Assembly (NCBI GenBank): GCA_008931825.1
Contig: QXVZ01031557.1
Location: forward strand, 7,355 to 29,172
Direction: 5' to 3'
DNA: 21,818 nt
DNA from: Phallusia fumigata
Taxonomy: Eukaryota > Chordata > Ascidiacea > Phlebobranchia > Ascidiidae
Below, in pieces: positions 1 to 8,186 of this stretch. The notes under the pieces are model-generated. The model was given only the letters and a program-made list of their open reading frames with translations. It searched no databases and had not been told where the DNA came from. The translations under genes were made by a program, and so were the position numbers. Each line of letters opens with the position of its first letter. Positions within the stretch are counted from its first letter, which is position 1.

Positions 1-422
1 AATTGCCTGTATACGAAAAGTACGATAATTTAAATTGCGTAAATTGTGCCCTTTATATTCTGTGGAAATATGAAACCCCCGTGTGATGAAGCAAAAACAA
101 ATTGCAGAAAATATAATGCCTTAACGTTTCCATTGATTCCGGGGCCAACGATTGGGTTGCGAACACGATTTTCCTAACCCAAACCACTCTGATTGATTTA
201 CAGAAACGTGAGCCCAAACGTGACGCTGTTTAAGAAGAAAGACACGCATCTGATTCTTTGGTGGCGTCATCCATGGGGAGTAGAATCGGAAGGTGTTAGG
301 GAGGGCGCCACAGTCGACAGTTGCACATTCACCTACAACAAGGAACAAATCGCGGAGGCCAGCGCAATTGTTTTTCATTATTCTGCTCTTGACAACGAAA
401 AAATGCCGTGGCGTCATTACAG
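1..422 (+). pseudogene. Partial GT10 fucosyltransferase copy (3' part of exon 3 plus exon 4)
   Basis: Two exon pieces are visible. Positions 1-19 are the end of a small stem-region exon cut by the window edge. Positions 204-422 are a 219-nt exon after acceptor TTTACAG and before donor AG|GTGCCA, in phase 2 at both ends. The exon encodes the start of the family-10 fucosyltransferase acceptor-side domain, with LILWWRHPWG followed by a Cys-containing segment and IVFHYSALDN. It matches exon 4 of the downstream gene (2957-3175) with two amino-acid differences, R to G and Y to C. No matching exon 5 or 6 follows: homology stops at the N at 579. This is either a 3'-truncated duplicate or a second haplotype joined in assembly. 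Sequence left of position 1 is needed to know whether 5' exons exist. Confidence 0.65.
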
Positions 423-578
423 GTGCCAACATCACTTAACGATGTCATCTTTATTATAACCAGTAATGGATTTACAAAAAGCATAGACGTAATTATATTG
501 CGAATTCCACATAATCTGGACTCACATTGTATGGAAACTTGTCCGCGGACCTAACTGAAACTCGCCACAGTGTCACAA
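1..578 (+). repeat. Direct repeat, left copy (matches 2754-3331)
   Basis: Positions 1-578 align without gaps to 2754-3331 (offset 2753 bp) with about 10 substitutions by eye. The match covers exon and intron sequence equally. It begins at or before the window edge and ends at 578, next to the N at 579. Confidence 0.95.
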
Positions 579-1016
579 NTTTGTTTTTATTTTTAGTCCT
601 GCCATGTTGTTGCCGTATGGTCAGTAAAGATCATCACTATGTATGTATATTGATAGTACACTCAACACCTCTTAACATATAAAAAGGGATTATTATTACA
701 CCGCTGCTTTACGTTTAAAACAGTCGTCCTCTCGGTCTGCTTGGCTGCAGTCAGTTTGAAAAATCAAGCAGTGATTGCATAGAGGTGACTGAAATATCAT
801 GCTCTGTGTTACAGTAACTCTGCTCCTGTATAAATTAGTTCTCTGCAGTAAAACAGAATATAAGCTTATATTTGGTCTGTCGAAGAGCGCAACATTGTTG
901 ATCAACTAATAGCGCATCACTGAAATAGCGTTGGAAAAGTAGTGTTGCACATATGAGTGATGATCAATACGTTTATGCTAGCAGAAACAATTATGTTATA
1001 AAATGCCAAGGGAATT

Positions 1017-1232
1017 AGGGACCCGATGTAATGCGGGTATTGAATAAATAACCAATGTAATAAAGAAAATAATACATGTGGAAACAGCATTTTTTGGGTG
1101 GTAGTGTATGTGGAATGAAAATATAAAGAACGCCACTTCCCTAGTTATTGAAGCAAATGGAGCATGTTTGCATAAACTTGTTATAAAGCAGGGTCCCAAT
1201 GTAATGCGAGTGTTAAACATATCCAATGGGCG
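1017..1232. repeat. Pair of diverged direct repeats of about 42 bp
   Basis: Sequence from 1017 (AGGGACCCGATGTAATGCGG) resembles sequence from 1190 (AGGGTCCCAATGTAATGCGA) at a spacing of 173 bp. Similarity continues for about 20 bases to a shared CCAATG. Both are preceded by a GTTATAAA stretch. This may be an old local duplication or a relic of a repeat element, and I recognise no family. Confidence 0.45.
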
Positions 1233-1720
1233 CACTAGGAAGGTACATTTATTCGCACAGAACTAGGGGTTTCACTTTACATGACACAGCGCAGTGCCAA
1301 AAAGCAATAAACGTGCTTTATGACTTTACACAACGACAAATAAACAAAAGTTTGTTCGAACCACAGAAACTTCAGTCTTTTTAAGTCAGAAAAGCTCCTT
1401 ACTTAAGCAGTAGTGCAATTGTGTGAGGTGTGAACATTCGGATAGACTTTTTGAGTTATGGTGTTAATGAGAAAATGAGTTGGTATTTTTTTAATTTTAA
1501 AGCCCACATATCTCTTGCAATACTTTACCCAAAGATTAAAAACATCACTCTTATTTATGTAAATATCACCAAAGTGGCTCCTCACATCGCCTGGGCAAGT
1601 AATAGTAGATTTAGTAATATTTACAGAAAAAGATTAATACTTAATCGCTAGCAGGAAAGAGAAGAGACGTAACTGACTTTCATCCACCGAATTCACGTAC
1701 ACTGAAACTGCACGTGACTG

Positions 1721-1782
1721 TTGTAAAGTTGGAAAGTTTTTTAAAGCTGTTTTGTAAAGTTGGAAATTTTTTAAAGCTGTTT
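1721..1782. repeat. Two-copy tandem repeat, about 31-bp unit
   Basis: TTGTAAAGTTGGAAAGTTTT begins at 1721, and a near-identical unit begins at 1752, differing mainly by loss of one G. It lies about 70 bp upstream of the proposed start codon at 1850. Confidence 0.85.
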
Positions 1783-1849
1783 TGTAACGGACTGCTTATT
1801 TTCTAGATCTTGCTGGTTATGCAATAGCGACGTAAACAAAAGTATCAGC

Positions 1850-1958
1850 ATGAGATGTAGGAAAAAGGTGTTGTTATATTTAGGCCTATTGATAGGTCTA
1901 ATTTGCCTTTTTTCCTATATTTAAGAGATACTACTTCTCACAATTTGCCTCCTACGAA
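1850..1958 (+). other. Proposed exon 1: signal-anchor exon with a premature TAA
   Basis: The ATG at 1850 opens MRCRKK followed by about 18 hydrophobic residues (VLLYLGLLIGLICLFSYI). This is the layout of a type II Golgi enzyme anchor: a short basic cytoplasmic tail, then a transmembrane segment. TAA at 1922-1924 ends the frame. The same frame then stays open to a consensus donor (A|GTAAGT at 1959), whose phase 1 matches the acceptor at 2547. Anchor-like character and phase match support membership in the fucosyltransferase gene. The stop argues for inactivation, or that this exon is not used as drawn. Confidence 0.5.
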
Positions 1959-2547
1959 GTAAGTGTATTATCCAAATATTGTCCCTCAGATTTCATATAC
2001 TTTGTGTTTTATTAATAGTTAATGTAAGCATCAATTCTATAGCCAAGTTAACAGCAATGGATCAAGGAGGTGCACTGCACAAAAACTCTGCGATGTTGTC
2101 AGGCAAAAAACTCGGTGTGTTCCAGCGAGGCTACTAGTTTTATGCAACAACAAAAATTGGAAGAGTTTTATTGGCCCGGGAGGGGGTATTTCCCTAAAAT
2201 GGGTTGGGTCTTACTTTTGTACATTTCTCTCAACGGTAATTACATGAAACAAATATATTTTTACCGGTGTAATTGCTTAATAGGGTTACACCTTCATTCG
2301 GACTATAGAAGGTCGAAGCAAAGATTTGAATCTTATTCCCATAAATGTTTTATTAACTTTGAAAAACTCTAAATTAAGCAGTAAAAGTTAGTTAGTGTTA
2401 TATGGACTGATATCTGTGCTCTTTAGAAATCACAAAGTAGTTGGTTTTATAATTTGTTTTATTTTGTTGAACGAAGATAAATACATTTAAACAACTATGC
2501 AGATGGACTCGCTAAAAGTGAAAAGTTGCGTTTGTAATTTTTTGCAG

Positions 2548-2617
2548 ATCGGACACCAGCCTTGAAATTGAATGACAATCTAATGGATCCTGAAGAATTG
2601 GGAAATTCTGTTGAAAG
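2548..2617 (+). other. Proposed exon 2: stem region
   Basis: Acceptor TTTTTTGCAG ends at 2547. The open frame reads RTPALKLNDN, then a polar stretch ending NSVE, up to AAAG|GTTTTT at 2617/2618. Phases are 1 in and 2 out, matching exons 1 and 3. The donor is weak. Stem regions of these enzymes are poorly conserved, so only phase and openness support it. Confidence 0.45.
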
Positions 2618-2730
2618 GTTTTTAATTTTGTTTTGTAGAAAAGATGGTGAGGAGGTTTAAAGAGTATCTTGGCGTAAAATCCTAGTGTTTTGTGTGTAAA
2701 AGGATATTGACTTTTGATTTCTTTTTTCAG

Positions 2731-2772
2731 CGACAAGAGAAAAACTGAGGAAAAATTGCCTGTATACGGAAA
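2731..2772 (+). other. Proposed exon 3: stem region
   Basis: A strong acceptor (TTTCTTTTTTCAG, ending 2730) is followed by a frame reading DKRKTEEKLPVYGK. Donor AA|GTACGA at 2773 gives phase 2, which is what exon 4 needs. Reading past this donor reaches a TGA at about 2837. The same donor is present in the left copy at 20. Confidence 0.45.
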
Positions 2773-3331
2773 GTACGATAATTTAAATTGCGTAAATTGT
2801 GCCTTTTATATTCTGTGGAAATATGAAACCCCCGTGTGATGAAGCAAAAACAAATTGCAGAAAATATAATGCCTTAACGTTTCCATTGATTCCGGGGCCA
2901 ACGATTGGGTTGCGAACACGATTTTCTTAACCCAAACCACTCTGATTGATTTACAGAAACGTGAGTCCAAACGTGACGCTGTTTAAGAAGAAAGACACGC
3001 ATCTGATTCTTTGGTGGCGTCATCCATGGGGAGTAGAATCGGAAGGTGTTGGGGAGGGCGCCACAGTCGACAGTTGCACATTCACCTGCAACAAGGAACA
3101 AATCGCGGAGGCCAGCGCAATTGTTTTTCATTATTCTGCTCTTGACAACGAAAAAATGCCGTGGCGCCATTACAGGTGCCAACATCACTTAACGATGTCA
3201 TCTTTATTATAACCAGTAATGGATTTACGAAAAGCATAGACGTAATTATATTGCGAATTCCACATAATCTGGACTCACATTGTATGGAAACACGTCCGCG
3301 GACCTAACTGAAACTCGCCACAGTGTCACAA
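2754..3331 (+). repeat. Direct repeat, right copy (matches 1-578)
   Basis: This is the downstream member of the 578-bp repeat pair. Here the sequence continues past the repeat into the rest of the fucosyltransferase gene (exons 5 and 6). This copy is therefore part of the longer, more complete locus. Confidence 0.95.
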
Positions 3332-4071
3332 AACGCGTTTAGCTTTGCATTGTTTTCTGTTTAATTGCAAACAAAAGGCAAAATTGAATTTCGCCACTAT
3401 CACAGTTGTGCTTTTTGCGGCTGTTGTGAATTGTTTTGATCCAATATCTTTTTGGTTTTAAAGACACCCTGATCAACTCTACGTTTTTCAAACTTTGGAA
3501 AGTCCAAACTACGTCAGAAACGTCGAGAACAGAAACCTGAAGGTTTTCGACGGTGATTTTATCAACTGGACAATGACGTATCACCTCAGGTCTGATGTGT
3601 TTTCGCCGTATTTTGCCCCGTACGAAAACCTTACAGCAAATGGCCAAAGTGTTGTGAACAGATTTGTCAAGCAAAAATCGAAACTCATAGTAAGATATTT
3701 TCCACTCGTTTTACTTTTGTACACTAAGCAAGATATGAAATTTTGTGAAGAGGGTATATTAGGTCATATTAAGTGGATCATCAAAAAGTTGAAAACCAAT
3801 TGTGCCGTATGATTGACCAATATTTTTCTAGTGCTAGCATAAAATCCCAGGCATAAAATAAGAAACTATTTAACTATTATTGAATATTAACTACTACTCA
3901 ATGAGGATACAAGTCAGTATTTGCGTTAAACATTTTTCTGCTTCCACAAATACTGTTGTCGTTATCAACGATGACTGAGAAACAATTTAAACGATCAAAA
4001 AGATTTGTTTGTTACAGCTGTGGGTGGTGAGCAACTGCGATCTGCTTAGCGGTTCACAAGCCAGAATGGAG

Positions 4072-4074
4072 TAA
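4072..4074 (+). other. In-frame TAA in the catalytic exon (codon 241)
   Basis: The frame reads SQARME, stop, ALQLAKSG, then FYGAC. In GT10 proteins this helix, just after the VSNC motif, carries a conserved tyrosine following an R-x-R-like pair, and the stop falls at about that column. TAA is one base from a Tyr codon. Confidence 0.85.
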
Positions 4075-4185
4075 GCCCTTCAACTTGCAAAGTCAGGTCT
4101 TAATGTTTCTTTCTACGGCGCCTGTTTCAACAACAGCCAGGAATTTAACAACCTGACGAGATCGAAAGTTCAGTCCTTTAAGTTC

Positions 4186-4188
4186 TAG
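4186..4188 (+). other. In-frame TAG in the GDP-fucose-binding motif (codon 279)
   Basis: The frame reads QSFKF, stop, LSFENAVHCEDYVTEKFW. The family signature here is a KFYLAFEN-like motif, so the stop exactly replaces the conserved tyrosine. TAG is one base from TAC or TAT. A protein ending here would lack the sugar-nucleotide-binding core. Confidence 0.9.
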
Positions 4189-4584
4189 CTTTCCTTTGAA
4201 AACGCTGTGCACTGCGAGGACTACGTCACGGAAAAGTTTTGGCGCAACGGTTTGCTTTCGGGGCTTGTCCCCGTCGTGCTTGGCCCTTCCAGGGAAAATA
4301 TGGAAAGGCTCGCACCACGGGGGTCGTATATTCACACCGACGACTTTGCATCGCCCGGCCATCTGGCCAAGTATTTGTTGAAACTGGATAAAAACGAAAA
4401 AGAATATCGGCGCTACTTCGATTGGCGCGTTAATCCGGACCAACAGACGCGAGAAACACTCGCCAAGTATATTCGAGTGCGGGAGGGAAGATTGTGCGAC
4501 ATGTTGCAGGAGAAAAGGAGTCGCAGAAAGAGTTACCCTTCCATCGCTCAGTTTGTGTTTAATTCAGAGCCAGATGTGTGTTGA

Positions 4585-5493
4585 AAACCAAAAACCTAAA
4601 ACCAACAACCTCTAAATGTGTTAGGAAGCTACAGAACATTGGCTAAAAATAATTATCTTGTTGCCTAACGAAAGTTTGTCCGAAAATGTCAACCTGTAGA
4701 CGGTAAAATTCAGACATTTTTTATGAATTTGGCCGAAAATCGGTCACCCTGGAAACCCAGACAGAAGTGTAATGTGGTACCATATACTTGAGAATTGTTA
4801 ACAACTACTGTTTGTTTGAAACGGTCTTGCAAATTGTGACTATACATTTTCATACATTTTTCAAGAGAACTGTAAATCATACTTTGGATTTTCCTTCATA
4901 CTTCGTTTGTGGAACCTACTCTAGGCTTTCCAAATTATAAACTTTTTAGTATATCGGTTTCTTCAAACCGACGAGCAGGTGCATATAGTTAGGTGTTATC
5001 GTATCTTCTGACCTTGCCAGACGTTAATTAAATAGTGTTTAAAGGAAGATGAGGTCGTTGGGGATAAGGGTTAGGTTCCAGACAAATGTAACAAACCAGT
5101 TACATCGTGTCCTATGTGACGCCACAGCTGTTAACTCACGCTCACTTTTGTGGCGGAGCAGATCTTGGAAATATAACGCCTTCGGAAAAGAGTGCACACA
5201 AAAACAACTGACCAGTGTAAGAGGTTGTCGCGGCCGCTTTAGTCACACTGCTGTGTAACAAAACAACCCCGTAAGAGAACGAACTAAAACTCGTTAATTA
5301 CCTTAGCGTAAGAAAGTTTGTGGTTTTGCTAATCACGTAAAACTAGGTCGGCCCTGAACGGCTTGCTGATTAATGACTGTTAGGCCTTTAAGTTTTCCTC
5401 CACGTTGCATGTTAAAGCCGCATTCATCAGATTGAGTGTACATCGACTTGCACACAATTTCAATCACAGACAGTTTGCTCGGAAAAAAACATT
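4585..5493. other. Intergenic DNA between the fucosyltransferase and methyltransferase genes
   Basis: I see no reading frame with family character here. The first part should be the fucosyltransferase 3' UTR. No AATAAA lies close to its stop, and the nearest variant, ATTAAA, is near 5028. The last part should hold the promoter or outron of the methyltransferase at 5613. Confidence 0.6.
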
Positions 5494-5606
5494 GATTTCT
5501 TTTTTAGTTTCACGTAGGAATTGTTTGAGTGATAGCAGAGTCTCAGATACCGATTTCTTTTTTAGTTTCACGTAGGAATTGTTTGAGTGATAGAGTATCA
5601 GATACC
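5494..5606 (+). repeat. Tandem duplication of a splice-acceptor segment in the 5' leader
   Basis: A 58-bp unit beginning GATTTCTTTTTTAGTTTCAC at 5494 is repeated at 5552 in a slightly shortened form ending at 5606, immediately before the methyltransferase ATG at 5613. Each copy contains a pyrimidine tract and AG (5506-5507 and 5564-5565) that looks like a 3' splice site. The gene therefore has two near-identical acceptors 58 bp apart. No in-frame ATG lies between them, so choice between them would change only the 5' UTR. They could serve cis-splicing or spliced-leader trans-splicing, which is known in ascidians. Confidence 0.9.
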
Positions 5607-5612
5607 GACAAC

Positions 5613-6491
5613 ATGATTCGAGTTTATGAAAATGAAGACATCACCAAATATTACGTTGAATTTCGACCAAAGTTCCAAGAGTGCGTAGTCGAAAAAGTTT
5701 TGGGGTTCTGCAGCGAAAACCAAGAAACTGACGGAAACGGAGGAATGATGCTGGATGTTGCTTGTGGGAGCGGGCAGGCAACTTCTGCATTCCAAAAGAA
5801 TTTTGAGCGCATCATAGGAATTGATGTGAGCCCGAATCAAATCAAGGAAGCTCGTCTGGCGAATAATCACGACAACATTAAATTTGAGTTGGGTACTGCG
5901 GAAAATTTGCCGGTTCCAAGTGGGTCAGTTGATCTTTTAGTGAGCGCGGCCGCTTGTCACCGTTTCCATTTGGTAAAGTTCTTCCAAGAGGCAAAACGGG
6001 TTTTGAAACCTGATGGTTGTATGGCTTTATTCTCTTATAATGCCCCTACAGTCATTCCCAAGAAAGTTGACAACTCTGCTACGCAACAGGAACTTTCCGA
6101 TAAAACAACAAAACTCTTGCGGAGTTTCGACCAAATTGTGAACGACGAGCAGTCCAACATCTACTCATATGGAAAATACCAGGATATCTATAGAAAAGTT
6201 TCGGCTGAGAACAAGCAATGGATCAAGGATGGACTTGTGATGAAGTACGAGTGGAGTTTGGTGCAACTTCTCGGCTTCTTCCGCTCTCTTGCTGCTTATC
6301 AGGAGTACATGAAGATGATAAAGCAGGAGCATAAGGATGCGAGTGACGAGGAGATAAAGAAGTGGGATCGCGCTGTGATCCTGCGGGATTTCATCATACG
6401 TGAATGGAAGATGGAGGGAGTTAGAGATGAAGATGTGATAATGGAAGCTCAGTTTCATATTTACATGGTCCTGGCTAATAAACTGAATTAA
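5613..6491 (+). CDS. SAM-dependent methyltransferase, TMT1-like (Methyltransf_11 fold)
   Basis: This intronless 292-residue frame should transfer a methyl group from S-adenosylmethionine. Motif I is DVACGSGQ (residues 48-55), the acidic ribose-binding loop is GIDVSPNQ (69-76), and SVDLLVSAAACHRF (105-118) and KRVLKPDGCMALF (128-140) follow in class I order. The N-terminal TKYYVEFRPKF and the AACHRF-K-FF region resemble yeast trans-aconitate methyltransferase TMT1 and unassigned animal and slime-mould relatives. The substrate cannot be told. I chose the ATG at 5613 because the - strand paralogue begins with the same MIRVYENEDI, and upstream in-frame sequence is the duplicated leader. It is probably cytosolic, as no signal or membrane segment is seen. 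It is intact and shares most of its sequence with the convergent copy at 7309-8186. Confidence 0.9.
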   Translation: MIRVYENEDITKYYVEFRPKFQECVVEKVLGFCSENQETDGNGGMMLDVACGSGQATSAFQKNFERIIGIDVSPNQIKEARLANNHDNIKFELGTAENLPVPSGSVDLLVSAAACHRFHLVKFFQEAKRVLKPDGCMALFSYNAPTVIPKKVDNSATQQELSDKTTKLLRSFDQIVNDEQSNIYSYGKYQDIYRKVSAENKQWIKDGLVMKYEWSLVQLLGFFRSLAAYQEYMKMIKQEHKDASDEEIKKWDRAVILRDFIIREWKMEGVRDEDVIMEAQFHIYMVLANKLN

Positions 6492-7308
6492 CCGAAAAGT
6501 TGTCGATTTTAATTTTATTCAACTTTGTGTTCACGCACGTTTGTGTGGAGAAATGATTGATGTAAACCTTGACGAGTTGGTTGTAGTTTCGCTTTTATTA
6601 TGCAGCTAAAGTTTTTTTCCACAAATAGTTGTGTCAATAGAGAAAGCATAAAGAAATGTTTGCATCTTCACTGTTGCAGGCTGCTTCTAAAATCACGAAT
6701 CCCCCGACAGTAAACGACCTGTCAAGTAGAGGCAACAGATGTTTCCATTTTTATTTGAGGAAAAATGGATTGCCTCCGAAACTTATAAAGTGGTAAAACT
6801 CTGACGGGCTTGTTACCAACGATTGGGGCCAAGTTTGGTAATTCCCGACAAAATATGCCATTTGGGTCCAATATGCGATTATCAGTCGTTTCTTATTTTG
6901 CAACACGTGATTATACCAAACTAATTCAACAGGGAGTGTCGAAAGATTTAAAGTCCCCGCTAAACTTTCTTGTGATTCATTGGGACCACTGGTTGCTTTA
7001 TAAGCTAGATGAATGTTTAATCATTTCTGAACAGCTAGGTGATTTGAAAACGAAACCTTAATAGACAAATATAAAAACATTTTTGGTGAACAAGATGAAG
7101 GGTTAAACATAGCTGAGGGTGCCCACTGCCTGCGAGCAGAACTCTGAAGTTCGATGCTCGGTAATTAATATGTTTGAACTTAAATTAATCTACAGCCCAG
7201 ATCTGAAATCATCAACACTTACCATTAAAGTGTATTGAAATGTGACCATCATGTACACAGAGCACCAAATCACATGCACTGTAAACATTTTTACACCCAA
7301 CTATCCTT
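6492..7308. other. Shared 3' intergenic region between convergent methyltransferases
   Basis: This must contain both 3' UTRs. I found no canonical AATAAA close to either stop. The open stretch near 6810-7061 has no family character. A weak tRNA-like segment lies at 7110-7161. Confidence 0.55.
7110..7161 (+). repeat. Possible tRNA-derived SINE fragment (A- and B-box-like)
   Basis: TAGCTGAGGGTGCC (from 7110) resembles a pol III A box, and AAGTTCGATGCT (from 7147) resembles a B box, spaced about as in a tRNA. A CTGC/GCAG pair between them could be a degraded anticodon stem. There is no good acceptor stem, so it is not a functional tRNA. Confidence 0.25.
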
Positions 7309-8186
7309 CTACACGGCCAGTTTGTTGGCCAGGACAAGAAATACACTGAAGTCTGCTTCCATCATCACATCCTCATCTCTAACTCCCTCCATCTTCCATT
7401 CACATTTGATGAAATCCCGCAGGATCACAGCGCGATCCCACTTCTTCATCTCGTCTTCACTCGCATCCTTATGCTCCTGCTTCATCGTTTTCATGTACTC
7501 CTGATAAGCAGCAAGAGAGCGGAAGAAGAGAAGTTGCACAAAACTCCACTCGTACTTCATCACAAGTCCATCCTTGATCCACTTCTTGTTCCTAGCTGAA
7601 ACTTTTCTATAAATATCCTGGTATTTACCGAAGCAGTAAATGTTGGATTGCTCGTCGGTCGGGTTGCGATGAAACTTCAGCAGCAGCCGCGTCGCCTTGT
7701 CGGAAAGTTCTTCACGAAGATTTGTATCTTCTACGTTCATTGGAGTGACTTTGGGTGCGTAGGAGAACAAGGCCATGCAACCATCAAGCTTCAAAACTCT
7801 CTTGGCCTCTTTAAAGAACTTTGGGAAGTCGAAGCGATGACAGGCGGTCGCGCTGATGAACAGATCCACTGAGCAACTTTCAACTGGGATTTCCTCAGCA
7901 GTGCCGACCTCATATCTGATGTTGTGGAATTCGTTCGACAAACGCGCTTCCTTAATCTGATTCGGGCTCACATCAACACCGATGATTTTATTAAAGTGTT
8001 TCTGGAAAGGCGTGGTGGCCTGACCGCTGCCGCAAGCAACATCCACCATCAGTTGTTGCTTGTCTGCGTCGATTCTCGGTTTTCCTCGCAGAACTTTAGA
8101 ATTTTTTCGACCACGCAATCTTGGTACTTGGGCCGAAACCCGATGTAGTATTTGGTGATATCTTCGTTTTCGTACACTCGAATCAT
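7309..8186 (-). pseudogene. Frameshifted paralogue of the TMT1-like methyltransferase
   Basis: This is a tail-to-tail paralogue of the gene at 5613-6491. It starts at ATG 8186 with MIRVYENEDITKYY, and that frame runs 45 codons to a TGA at 8049-8051. The conserved continuation (MVDVACGSGQ, GVDVSPNQ, TACHRF, KRVLKLDGCMALF, ending LANKLAV) is in another frame, open to the TAG at 7309. Start to stop is 878 nt, one short of a multiple of three. One lost base between about 8065 and 8085 explains it, probably in the A run of the codons after EENRE. A single Gly codon is also missing in the WSFVQLL-FFRSL segment. Everything else is conserved, so this is a very young pseudogene or a sequencing error. 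Length, lack of introns and motifs otherwise match the intact copy. Confidence 0.85.

Larger units (their letters stand above)
423..1849. other. Intron remnant and intergenic DNA, no gene recognised
   Basis: The first 156 bases are the start of the intron after exon 4 of the left copy, shared with the right copy up to 578. The remainder has no reading frame with family character. It holds a single N at 579, a diverged direct repeat near 1017 and 1190, a short tandem repeat at 1721-1782, and presumably the promoter of the gene starting at 1850. No clear TATA box or other core element stands out. Confidence 0.6.
1850..4584 (+). pseudogene. Alpha-1,3-fucosyltransferase-like gene (GT10 family), three in-frame stops
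   Basis: GT10 enzymes are Golgi type II membrane proteins that transfer fucose from GDP-fucose to N-acetylglucosamine in glycans. My model is exons 1850-1958, 2548-2617, 2731-2772, 2957-3175, 3464-3689 and 4018-4584. All junctions are phase-consistent (1, 2, 2, 2, 0), for 411 codons including the stop, which is close to normal family length. Exons 4-6 carry the domain: LILWWRHPWG, YVFQTLESPNY, MTYHLRSDVFSPY, VVSNCD, DYVTEKFWRNG, PVVLGPSRENMERL and HTDDFASP, with the C-terminal Cys region before the TGA. Stops occur at codons 25, 241 and 279. There is no frameshift and the splice sites are intact. I favour a young or segregating pseudogene, but sequence error is possible. The GT10 assignment is very firm; exons 1-3 are less so. 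Confidence 0.85.

Noticed and set aside
5529-5612. N-terminal extension of the methyltransferase frame
   Set aside because: It begins at GTG and lies within the duplicated leader; the ATG at 5613 matches the paralogue's start.
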